A DNA stretch of 6,021 nucleotides from the NCBI GenBank assembly GCA_046597185.1, contig JBKJLF010000347.1, positions 1-6,021 on the forward strand. Reading direction: 5' to 3'. The position numbers were made by a program, and so were the translations under genes. The DNA comes from CAMBDR01 sp046597185 (lineage in GTDB: Bacteria > Pseudomonadota > Gammaproteobacteria > Burkholderiales > Burkholderiaceae_D). The notes beneath the pieces are model-generated. The model was not told the DNA's origin, searched no databases, and saw only the letters and a program-made list of their open reading frames with translations. Below are positions 1 through 5,482 of the stretch, in pieces (within the stretch, counting starts at the first letter, position 1; each line of letters starts with the position of its first letter).

Positions 1-780
1 GTTGTTGAGCGTGGTCACCAGTATGTCAAGATCATGACCATCAATGGGACCGATATAGTTAAAGCCAAATTCTTCAAACATGGTGGCGGGCACCACCATG
101 CCTTTGGCGTGCTCTTCAAAGCGTTTGGCCAATTCTAACACTGGCGCGGGCAATACCGATTTGCCGACATTTTTGGCCGCTGCATAAAACTGGCCCGACA
201 TTAATCGCGCCAAATAGCGGTTTAAAGCACCCACCGGTGGCGAGATCGACATATCGTTGTCGTTCAACACCACCAGCAAATTGATGTCGTCATACACACC
301 GGCATTATTGAGCGCTTCAAAGGCCATGCCCGCCGTCATTGAACCATCACCAATTACCGCAATCGCATGGCGCGATTCGCCCTTGGTTCTGGCAGCCAGT
401 GCCATGCCCAGCGCGGCAGAGATGGAAGTGGAGGAATGGGCGGTGCCGAAGGTATCGTATTCGCTTTCCACGCGCCGGGGGAAACCCGAAATACCGTTAA
501 ACTGGCGCAAGGTGTTCATTTGCTCGCGCCGCCCGGTCAAAATTTTATGCGGGTAGGTTTGATGGCCGACATCCCAGACGATCCGGTCTTCCGGCGTGTT
601 AAACACATAATGCAGGGCGATGGTGAGTTCGACCGTACCCAGATTGGAGGAGAGATGACCGCCCGTTTTGGAGACCGAATCGAGCACAAAAGCACGTAAT
701 TCATCGGCTAATGGCGCGAGTTGGGTGCGCGCTAACTGGCGCAGTTGGGACGGTTGATTAATCTTGTGAAGTAAGTCCAT
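1..780 (-). CDS. dxs: 1-deoxy-D-xylulose-5-phosphate synthase, N-terminal 260 residues (cut by window edge)
   Basis: Cytosolic thiamine-diphosphate enzyme that condenses pyruvate and glyceraldehyde 3-phosphate to 1-deoxyxylulose 5-phosphate, the first step of the MEP isoprenoid pathway and also a precursor for thiamine and pyridoxal. Translating the minus strand from the ATG at 780 gives an uninterrupted frame to base 1. Visible landmarks are GGHLSSNLGTVELT (residues 40-53), WDVGHQTYPHKILTGR (69-84), the HSSTSIS loop near residue 115, the thiamine-diphosphate/Mg site GDGSMTAGMAFEALNNAG near residues 144-161, NDNDMSIS, and GFNYIGPIDGHD close to the edge. The family is usually about 620-640 residues, so roughly 60 percent lies outside the window, including the transketolase pyrimidine-binding and C-terminal domains. 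The start abuts the ispA stop with no gap (TAAATG). A GGAAAG at 791-786, inside ispA, is a plausible ribosome binding site 5 bases upstream. It is the last visible gene of the operon. Confidence 0.97.
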   Translation of the reverse strand, partial: MDLLHKINQPSQLRQLARTQLAPLADELRAFVLDSVSKTGGHLSSNLGTVELTIALHYVFNTPEDRIVWDVGHQTYPHKILTGRREQMNTLRQFNGISGFPRRVESEYDTFGTAHSSTSISAALGMALAARTKGESRHAIAVIGDGSMTAGMAFEALNNAGVYDDINLLVVLNDNDMSISPPVGALNRYLARLMSGQFYAAAKNVGKSVLPAPVLELAKRFEEHAKGMVVPATMFEEFGFNYIGPIDGHDLDILVTTLNN

Positions 781-1728
781 TTATGCTTTCCGTTGCACTA
801 TCAAATCTGCGAGTTCACACAGGCGCTGTGCCTTTGCACCAAACGGTATCAAGGCCTGATGCGCCTCTTGCCGCAATTGCTCTGCCAACATTTTGGAGGG
901 TTCCAGTCCCAAAATCGAGACATAGGTTGGCTTGTTTTGATCCGCATCTTTACCTGCTGTTTTGCCTAATGTGGCAGAATCGGCGGTGACATCAAGTACA
1001 TCATCGACCACCTGAAACGCCAGCCCCACCGCCTTGGCATAGGCGCTGAGTGCTTCAATTTGGGCTGCATTCAAACCTGTGTTTGAATTTGCAATTGCAT
1101 TTGCTGTTGAACCTGAGCCAGCCAACGCACCCAGCAGCACTGAGGCACGCAACAAGGCCCCCGTTTTAAGCTGGTGCATTTGTTCCAGTTGTGAAAGGCT
1201 TAAAGCCAGACCAACACTGGCCAAATCAATGGCCTGCCCGCCACACATACCGACTGAACCTGCTGCCTGTGCCAATAATTTCAGCAATTCTACCCGTATC
1301 GGCGCGGGCGCGTCACTTTCGGCCAAAATCGCAAACGCTTGCGCCTGCAAGGCATCACCCACCAACAAGGCGGTGGCCTCATCAAATTGCACATGTACGG
1401 TCGGCTTGCCACGACGCAAGGCATCATCATCCATGCAAGGCATGTCGTCATGCACCAAAGAATAGGCGTGAATCATTTCTACCGCGCAAGCAGCCGCCGC
1501 CAATTGGCTGGCGGGGGCATCAAACAGCACGCCAGCGGCATACACTAATAAGGGACGCACCCGCTTGCCGCCGTCCAGCGTGGCATAGCGCATGGCTTGA
1601 TGCAGGCGTTGCGGCAAGACTTGTTCGGAAGGCAGGTAGCGTGCCAAATCATGCTCGACTTTTTGCTGGATCGCTTTCATCCAGTCGGCAAAGGCCAACG
1701 CTTGATGATCTGATGTGCTTGCGCTCAT
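781..1728 (-). CDS. ispA: Farnesyl diphosphate synthase / short-chain (2E,6E)-polyprenyl synthase
   Basis: Condenses dimethylallyl and geranyl diphosphate with isopentenyl diphosphate to farnesyl diphosphate, the C15 precursor of undecaprenyl lipid carrier and the quinone side chain. It has 315 residues. In order are GGKRVRP (53-59), the first Asp-rich motif DDMPCMD (94-100) followed by RRGKPT, GDAL (124-127), GGQAIDL (163-169), KTG (188-190), and the second Asp-rich motif GLAFQVVDDVLD (235-246) followed by KxxGKDADQNKPTY. The two extra residues inside the first DDxxxxD motif are typical of bacterial (type II) farnesyl synthases, so C15 is the favoured product, but chain length is inferred. 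It is somewhat longer than E. coli IspA (299 residues), mainly through a Gly/Ser/Asn/Ala-rich insertion around residues 204-221. The ATG at 1728 overlaps the xseB stop (ATGA), and GAGGAG at 1742-1737, 8 bases upstream, is a strong ribosome binding site. Confidence 0.95.
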   Translation of the reverse strand: MSASTSDHQALAFADWMKAIQQKVEHDLARYLPSEQVLPQRLHQAMRYATLDGGKRVRPLLVYAAGVLFDAPASQLAAAACAVEMIHAYSLVHDDMPCMDDDALRRGKPTVHVQFDEATALLVGDALQAQAFAILAESDAPAPIRVELLKLLAQAAGSVGMCGGQAIDLASVGLALSLSQLEQMHQLKTGALLRASVLLGALAGSGSTANAIANSNTGLNAAQIEALSAYAKAVGLAFQVVDDVLDVTADSATLGKTAGKDADQNKPTYVSILGLEPSKMLAEQLRQEAHQALIPFGAKAQRLCELADLIVQRKA

Positions 1729-2018
1729 GATCCCGACTCCTCGTCGACACCAGCATCAACACGAGCATCAACACGAGCATCAACACGAGCATCAACACTA
1801 AATGGCTTCAACATTTCCCCCTCCAACACTTTAACTTGATGCTCAACCTGATCCAGTTGTGCGCCGCAATATTTTACCAGTTCTGAGCCACGTTGGTAAG
1901 CCGCCACCGACGCTTCCAGCGGCAAACTGCCCGCTTCCATTTGGGACACGAGCTGTTCCAGCTCCAACATGGCCTGTTCAAAGTTAGCGGGTTGTTGATT
2001 TGATGCTTTTTTTGGCAT
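1725..2018 (-). CDS. xseB: Exodeoxyribonuclease VII small subunit
   Basis: Small subunit of exonuclease VII, which with several copies per XseA large subunit degrades single-stranded DNA to oligonucleotides in the cytosol. xseA is not in the window. The 97-residue product begins MPKK and carries the family core FEQAMLELEQLVSQMEAGSLPLEAS near residues 13-37, then YQRGSELVKYCGAQL and VEHQVKVLEGEMLKPF, forming the short antiparallel helical hairpin of the family. I chose the ATG at 2018 because MPKK is the usual N terminus. An in-frame GTG at 2054 would add 12 residues that look unrelated to the family. The C-terminal tail after the core is a tandem VDAR/VDAR/VDAR/VDAG repeat encoded by a 12-bp repeat, then an acidic end. 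This makes the protein somewhat longer than the E. coli subunit of about 80 residues. First gene of the xseB-ispA-dxs operon. Confidence 0.95.
   Translation of the reverse strand: MPKKASNQQPANFEQAMLELEQLVSQMEAGSLPLEASVAAYQRGSELVKYCGAQLDQVEHQVKVLEGEMLKPFSVDARVDARVDARVDAGVDEESGS
1747..1798. repeat. 12-bp in-frame tandem repeat in the 3' end of xseB
   Basis: On the plus strand the unit acacgagcatca occurs at 1759-1770, 1771-1782 and 1783-1794. A one-base variant, acaccagcatca, lies at 1747-1758, and a partial acac follows at 1795-1798. The three full copies are identical. The unit is a multiple of three and encodes VDAR (VDAG for the variant copy) in XseB, so copy-number change by replication slippage would alter tail length without shifting the frame. 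It lies just upstream of the ispA ribosome binding site at 1742-1737 in the direction of transcription. Confidence 0.95.
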
Positions 2019-2132
2019 AAACAATTCTTTTTCAAATGCTTTTACGTCATACACATGACATATTGAAGTTTAGCCCGGTATTTTAGAGCAAACCAACTTA
2101 TCGTGTTGGATTCATCTTAAAATATCGCGCCA

Positions 2133-2155
2133 AATTCCTTGGAACAGTTGGAATT
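2133..2155. promoter_or_regulatory. Inverted repeat AATTCC-N11-GGAATT upstream of xseB
   Basis: A perfect 6-bp inverted repeat, with a second overlapping palindrome TTCCTTGGAA at 2135-2144. It lies about 115-137 bases upstream of the xseB start. The overlapping dyads could be an operator for a dimeric regulator, but no regulator is encoded nearby and AT-rich DNA forms such dyads by chance. Confidence 0.25.
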
Positions 2156-2275
2156 CTGACAAAATCGGCAAAAAAACGACTTAACCTTTCCGCACGTCAA
2201 GCAGATTCCGCCCATAGAAAATATCAAAATAGTAATTTTGCCCAAAAAGTACAGTTTCACCATCAACGGATTTAA

Positions 2276-2304
2276 CTGGCTTTTTTCACGATCTTTGATA
2301 TAAT
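2276..2304 (+). promoter_or_regulatory. Extended -10 promoter for the Rieske oxygenase gene
   Basis: TATAAT at 2299-2304 matches the sigma-70 -10 consensus perfectly. It is preceded by TG at 2296-2297, giving the extended form TGATATAAT. No good -35 box lies at 16-18 bases spacing (CTGGCT or TGGCTT around 2276-2282), as is common for extended -10 promoters. Transcription would start near 2311, leaving a leader of about 100 bases that contains the hairpin at 2336-2354. Confidence 0.55.
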
Positions 2305-2335
2305 TTCCCGTTCTGTCCAAAATTTCCACTTCAAA

Positions 2336-2354
2336 GCAAGAATTTTCTTCTTGC
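2336..2354 (+). promoter_or_regulatory. Perfect 7-bp hairpin in the predicted oxygenase leader
   Basis: GCAAGAA (2336-2342) and TTCTTGC (2348-2354) are perfect inverted repeats around a 5-base TTTTC spacer, about 60 bases before the oxygenase start and about 25 bases after the predicted transcription start. There is no following T-run, so it is not an intrinsic terminator. It may be an operator dyad or an mRNA stem. The function is inferred only from position. Confidence 0.35.
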
Positions 2355-2414
2355 GCGAATACAGGTTTTTGCGGGTCTTTTTCTCTTTGGTGGTCTTTTA
2401 TTAAGGGGATGGGG

Positions 2415-3524
2415 ATGTCCGATCTGGCTAACCTTGCCATACTGGCGCGCTCAAATGCGCAACTTCCGGTACATGTCTATTTTGACAACGCGCTATTGCA
2501 ACGCGAAAATTTGCAGTTATTTACCGCTGGCCCACGCTATGTTGGTCACCAATTAATGGTGCCAAATGTGGGTGACTTTGCCACGCTCGCTGCCGAAAAT
2601 GAGGGCCGCATGTTGGTGCGCAGCCGCGATGGGCCGGATGGTATTGAATTGCTGTCCAATGTTTGTCGTCATCGTCAGGCGCTGATGTTCAATGGTCGCG
2701 GCAATGCCAAACAAATTGTGTGTCCCTTGCATCGTTGGACTTATCAACTCGATGGCCAATTATTGGGCGCACCGCATTTTCCAGAAACGCCCTGCCTAAA
2801 TTTATCCAAGACCAGCCTACAAAACTGGAATGGCTTATTATTTGAGCAAAATGGCTACAATGTGATGGAGAAAATGGCGGGCTTGAGCGTCACGCGGGAT
2901 CTCGATTTTTCCGATTACATGCTCGACCATGTTGAAGTACATGAGTGTGATTACAACTGGAAGACCTTTATTGAAGTCTATCTGGAAGATTACCACGTCG
3001 AACCATTTCACCCTGGCTTAGGTAAATTTGTCAGTTGTTCTGATTTGCGTTGGGAATTTGGCGCGGACTATAGCGTGCAAACGGTGGGCGTCAATTCCGG
3101 TTTGCTCAAGTCCGGCTCGCCCAAATATCAGGCCTGGCAAGAACAAGTGTTAAAGTTTCGCAATGGCAAGCCGCCCGAGTTTGGTGCGATTTGGCTGACG
3201 CTGTATCCAAACATTATGGTGGAATGGTATCCGCATGTGTTGGTGGTTTCCACGCTCTGGCCGGATGGTCCGCAAAAAACCAAAAACATTGTGGAATTTT
3301 ACTACCCGGAAGAAATCGTGCTGTTTGAGCGTGATTTTATTGCCGCCGAACGGGCCGCCTATATGGAAACCTGTATTGAGGACGACGAAATTGGGCTGCG
3401 CATGGATGCCGGGCGTAAAGTGTTGATGCAGCGCGGCGAAAATGAAGTCGGGCCGTATCAATCGCCGATGGAAGACGGCATGCAACATTTCCACGAATGG
3501 TATCGCAACAAACTCAGTTTTTAA
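2415..3524 (+). CDS. Rieske [2Fe-2S] / mononuclear non-heme iron oxygenase, alpha subunit
   Basis: Member of the aromatic ring-hydroxylating oxygenase alpha-subunit family, which uses electrons relayed by a reductase to activate O2 at a mononuclear iron. The substrate cannot be told from the sequence. The Rieske cluster ligands are C84-R-H86 and C103-P-L-H106 (16 residues between), followed by WTYQLDGQLLGAPHF. The catalytic domain has NWK then YLEDYHVEPFH, giving iron ligands H194 and H199. The third ligand is probably D323 or D324 in IEDDEIG. E191 sits where dioxygenases carry the bridging Asp, as in carnitine/choline-type monooxygenases. The C terminus ends with the common SPMEDGMQHFHEWY. 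The start was set at the ATG at 2415 (369 residues) because AAGGGG at 2403-2408 is then 6 bases away; the ATG at 2409 would be almost on top of it. No ferredoxin, reductase or beta subunit is encoded here. A terminator follows the stop. Confidence 0.93.
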   Translation: MSDLANLAILARSNAQLPVHVYFDNALLQRENLQLFTAGPRYVGHQLMVPNVGDFATLAAENEGRMLVRSRDGPDGIELLSNVCRHRQALMFNGRGNAKQIVCPLHRWTYQLDGQLLGAPHFPETPCLNLSKTSLQNWNGLLFEQNGYNVMEKMAGLSVTRDLDFSDYMLDHVEVHECDYNWKTFIEVYLEDYHVEPFHPGLGKFVSCSDLRWEFGADYSVQTVGVNSGLLKSGSPKYQAWQEQVLKFRNGKPPEFGAIWLTLYPNIMVEWYPHVLVVSTLWPDGPQKTKNIVEFYYPEEIVLFERDFIAAERAAYMETCIEDDEIGLRMDAGRKVLMQRGENEVGPYQSPMEDGMQHFHEWYRNKLSF

Positions 3525-3534
3525 GCATCACCTG

Positions 3535-3559
3535 GCCCGCTATTTTGCGGGCTTTTTTT
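3535..3559 (+). terminator. Intrinsic terminator after the Rieske oxygenase gene
   Basis: GCCCGC (3535-3540), a TATTTT loop, GCGGGC (3547-3552) and seven T residues (3553-3559) make a textbook Rho-independent terminator 10 bases after the oxygenase stop. It sits between two same-strand genes, and its T-run ends one base before the GGGAG ribosome binding site of the next gene. Confidence 0.88.
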
Positions 3560-3570
3560 CGGGAGCTGGT

Positions 3571-4488
3571 ATGCAATCGCTTTGGATGTTGGTCGCAGCA
3601 TTTTTATTCGCTGCCATGGGTGTTTGCGTCAAACTCGCCTCGCAATGGTATAGCACTGGTGAGATTGTGTTTTATCGTGGGTTGATTGGCGTTTTCGTTA
3701 CATTGGCGATTGTATTTTGGCAGCGCGGCCAATTGCGCACCATTCATCCATTGGCGCATATTTGGCGCGGCATCATCGGCGTGATTGCGCTCTGGTTCTG
3801 GTTTTTTGCCTTCTCTCAACTGCCGGTCGCCACGGCTACCACCTTGAACAGTATGGCACCGATTTGGTTAGCGGGCATTTTGTTTGCCATGGTGTGGTGG
3901 CGCGGCCAAAGCCGCTTTGCCTGGGGCCTGGTCTTGGCGATTGGCGCGAGCGCGGTGGGTGTGTTTTTGTTACTCAAACCGTCATTTCATGTGCAGCAAT
4001 GGAGGGGAATTAGTGCGGGTTTGTGTTCGGGCGTGGTTTCTGCCGTGGCGTATTTACAGGTGCGGCGACTCGGGCGTTTGGGGGAACCGGAATACCGGGT
4101 GGTATTTTATTTTTCGCTGATGAGTATGCTGGCCGGATTGCTGGGCACGCTGATGGATCATCCGGTTCACATCCTTTGGAAGCGTCACACCTTGCAAGCG
4201 GCAGGCCTGTTGCTGGCCATTGGCGTGTGTGCAACCTGTGCCCAAATCGCCATGACGCGCGCTTACCGCCTTGGAAATACGCTCGTCACCGCGAATTTGC
4301 AATATACTGGCATTGTTTTTTCCAGTATGTGGGGCATCATTATTTGGCACGACACGCCCAATTGGGTAAGTTGGCTGGGGATGGCGATTATTTTAAGCAG
4401 TGGCACCATCGCCACGTTTTATAACACCCGCAGTAATGAACCCAACAACCGCAAACTTGCTCCCGATCCGATTGCGACTGAAATTTAA
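3571..4488 (+). CDS. EamA/DMT-superfamily inner-membrane transporter (10 TM)
   Basis: Predicted inner-membrane permease of the drug/metabolite transporter superfamily. Such proteins commonly export amino acids, nucleotides or other small metabolites, and its substrate is not evident. The product has 305 residues and about ten hydrophobic segments, roughly at 3-21, 31-50, 66-83, 88-109, 116-136, 146-163, 174-193, 208-226, 233-258 and 264-284, in two repeats of five typical of a double EamA domain. FAFSQLPVATATTLNSMAPIW (from residue 79) is the usual end of TM3 and TM4 of repeat one, and QIAMTRAYRLGNT (225-237) is its counterpart in repeat two. The ATG at 3571 was chosen because GGGAG at 3561-3565 precedes it. 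A longer in-frame start at 3442 would lie inside the oxygenase gene and add a hydrophilic stretch unlike the family. The tail after residue 285 is short and polar. The sulfurtransferase gene follows after 20 bases. Confidence 0.92.
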   Translation: MQSLWMLVAAFLFAAMGVCVKLASQWYSTGEIVFYRGLIGVFVTLAIVFWQRGQLRTIHPLAHIWRGIIGVIALWFWFFAFSQLPVATATTLNSMAPIWLAGILFAMVWWRGQSRFAWGLVLAIGASAVGVFLLLKPSFHVQQWRGISAGLCSGVVSAVAYLQVRRLGRLGEPEYRVVFYFSLMSMLAGLLGTLMDHPVHILWKRHTLQAAGLLLAIGVCATCAQIAMTRAYRLGNTLVTANLQYTGIVFSSMWGIIIWHDTPNWVSWLGMAIILSSGTIATFYNTRSNEPNNRKLAPDPIATEI

Positions 4489-4508
4489 TTCTCAGGATAA
4501 ATCAAACC

Positions 4509-5375
4509 ATGACTACCAACACCATGCAAACCCTTATTTCTGCTGCCGATTTGGCGCAGCATGTTTCCGATAGCAATTGGGTGTTACTTGATTGCCGCCA
4601 TGATTTGCTCAACCCGCAGGCTGGCCCGGATGCCTTTGCCGCTGGCCACCTGCCGGGTGCGCAATTTGCTTCGATTGATCATGATTTGTCGAGCGCCAAG
4701 ATTGGGCCGGATGGCCGGTTTCGTGGTCGCCACCCTTTGCCGGATCAAGCCGCTTTTATCGAAACGCTACGCCGTTTTGGCATTTCAAACGATACGCAAG
4801 TGGTGGCCTATGACGCGCACGGCGGCATGTATGCGGCGCGCCTGTGGTGGATGTTGCGCTGGGTGGGCCACACCCAGGTGGCGGTATTGGATGGTGGCGT
4901 GGCCGCGTGGCAAGCCAACGCTGGCGCGCTCAGCACCGCAACGCAAGAGCGCGCGCCCGGCCACATCACGCTGCGCCCCTCGCTGGTGCGCACGGTGGAG
5001 GCACAGCATATCCTCGCGAATATGAACGGTGGGCCGGATCAGGTGCTTGATGCGCGCGCACCAGACCGTTTCCGGGGTGAAAATGAAACCATCGACCCGG
5101 TGGGCGGCCATATTCCGGGGGCAAAAAACCGCTTCTTCAAAGACAATTTGACGGCTGAGGGGCAATTTAAAACACCCGATCAATTGCAGGCTGAATTTGG
5201 CGCGCTGCTGCCCGATGTGAATCATGCGATTATGCAATGCGGCTCGGGCGTAACGGCTTGCCACAATTTGCTGGCGCTGGAAATTGCCGGGCTGCCGGGT
5301 GCGGCGCTGTATCCTGGCTCATGGAGCGAATGGTGTAGCGATGCCAGCCGCCCGGTGGCTACGGGTGAGGCATAA
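4509..5375 (+). CDS. sseA: Two-domain sulfurtransferase, 3-mercaptopyruvate sulfurtransferase-like
   Basis: Tandem-rhodanese enzyme that moves sulfane sulfur through a cysteine persulfide to a thiophilic acceptor, probably cytosolic since no signal peptide is seen. It has 288 residues, close to E. coli SseA (281). The N-terminal rhodanese domain (about 8-138) has LLDCRHDL, AAGHLPGA and the inactive-loop counterpart YDAHGGMYAARLWWMLR with Asp102 instead of cysteine. The C-terminal domain (about 161-282) has LDARAPDRFRGENETIDP, GGHIPGAKN and the catalytic loop CGSGVTA with Cys244, then LYPGSWSEW. CGSGVTA is the mercaptopyruvate-type loop, whereas thiosulfate rhodaneses have basic residues (CRKGVTA), so mercaptopyruvate is the favoured donor; the specificity is inferred. 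The symbol marks family resemblance. AGGA at 4494-4497 is 11 bases before the ATG, a rather long spacing. An in-frame ATG five codons later has no ribosome binding site. Probably co-transcribed with the upstream permease. Confidence 0.92.
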   Translation: MTTNTMQTLISAADLAQHVSDSNWVLLDCRHDLLNPQAGPDAFAAGHLPGAQFASIDHDLSSAKIGPDGRFRGRHPLPDQAAFIETLRRFGISNDTQVVAYDAHGGMYAARLWWMLRWVGHTQVAVLDGGVAAWQANAGALSTATQERAPGHITLRPSLVRTVEAQHILANMNGGPDQVLDARAPDRFRGENETIDPVGGHIPGAKNRFFKDNLTAEGQFKTPDQLQAEFGALLPDVNHAIMQCGSGVTACHNLLALEIAGLPGAALYPGSWSEWCSDASRPVATGEA

Positions 5376-5482
5376 TATTTGCCAAAATTTTGTCACTGGC
5401 CACATGCTGTTGCTGGCTACCAGAATAGTGCGTAAATTTGGCTGCGAACTTTACATATTGCTACCACCCACGCCCCCCATAA
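5376..5482. other. Convergent intergenic gap
   Basis: This 107-base stretch lies between the stops of the sulfurtransferase and the ZIP transporter. It contains the 10-bp palindrome CAAAATTTTG at 5383-5392 and an imperfect stem using CTGG at 5396-5399 and CCAG at 5420-5423. Neither is followed by a T-run in either direction, so no intrinsic terminator can be assigned. No gene is seen. Confidence 0.6.

Larger units (their letters stand above)
2019..2414. other. Divergent intergenic regulatory region between xseB and the Rieske oxygenase gene
   Basis: About 400 bases of visibly AT-richer DNA separate the divergent xseB and oxygenase genes, so both upstream regions must lie here. Three inverted repeats are present: AATTCC-N11-GGAATT at 2133-2155, CAAAAT-N4-ATTTTG at 2225-2240, and GCAAGAA-N5-TTCTTGC at 2336-2354. 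A near-ideal extended -10 box points towards the oxygenase. For xseB the only promoter hint is a minus-strand TAAAAT (plus positions 2080-2085) with no good -35, which is weak. A minus-strand open frame crosses this region but looks non-coding. No RNA gene or known riboswitch is recognised. Confidence 0.7.

Noticed and set aside
257..699. Two overlapping plus-strand frames opposite dxs
   Set aside because: They lie within the well-conserved dxs coding region on the other strand and resemble no family.
1191..1730. Plus-strand open frame of 179 codons opposite ispA
   Set aside because: It is antisense to the full ispA gene with all family motifs, and its product is Arg/His/Pro-rich with no recognisable domain; a shadow frame.
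1747..1798. Tandem repeat as a CRISPR array
   Set aside because: The unit is 12 bp with no spacers and is in-frame coding sequence.
2019..2054. GTG start adding 12 residues to XseB
   Set aside because: The MPKK start at 2018 matches the family N terminus, and the extra residues do not resemble it.
2225..2240. CAAAAT-N4-ATTTTG as a terminator
   Set aside because: The stem is AT-only apart from its ends, with no T-run in either direction; kept only as an inverted repeat.
3442..3570. Longer N terminus for the EamA permease
   Set aside because: It would begin inside the oxygenase gene and run through the terminator; the ATG at 3571 has a proper ribosome binding site and starts directly in TM1.
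4785..5264. Minus-strand open frame of 159 codons opposite the sulfurtransferase gene
   Set aside because: Antisense to a gene with clear rhodanese motifs; no ribosome binding site or domain seen.
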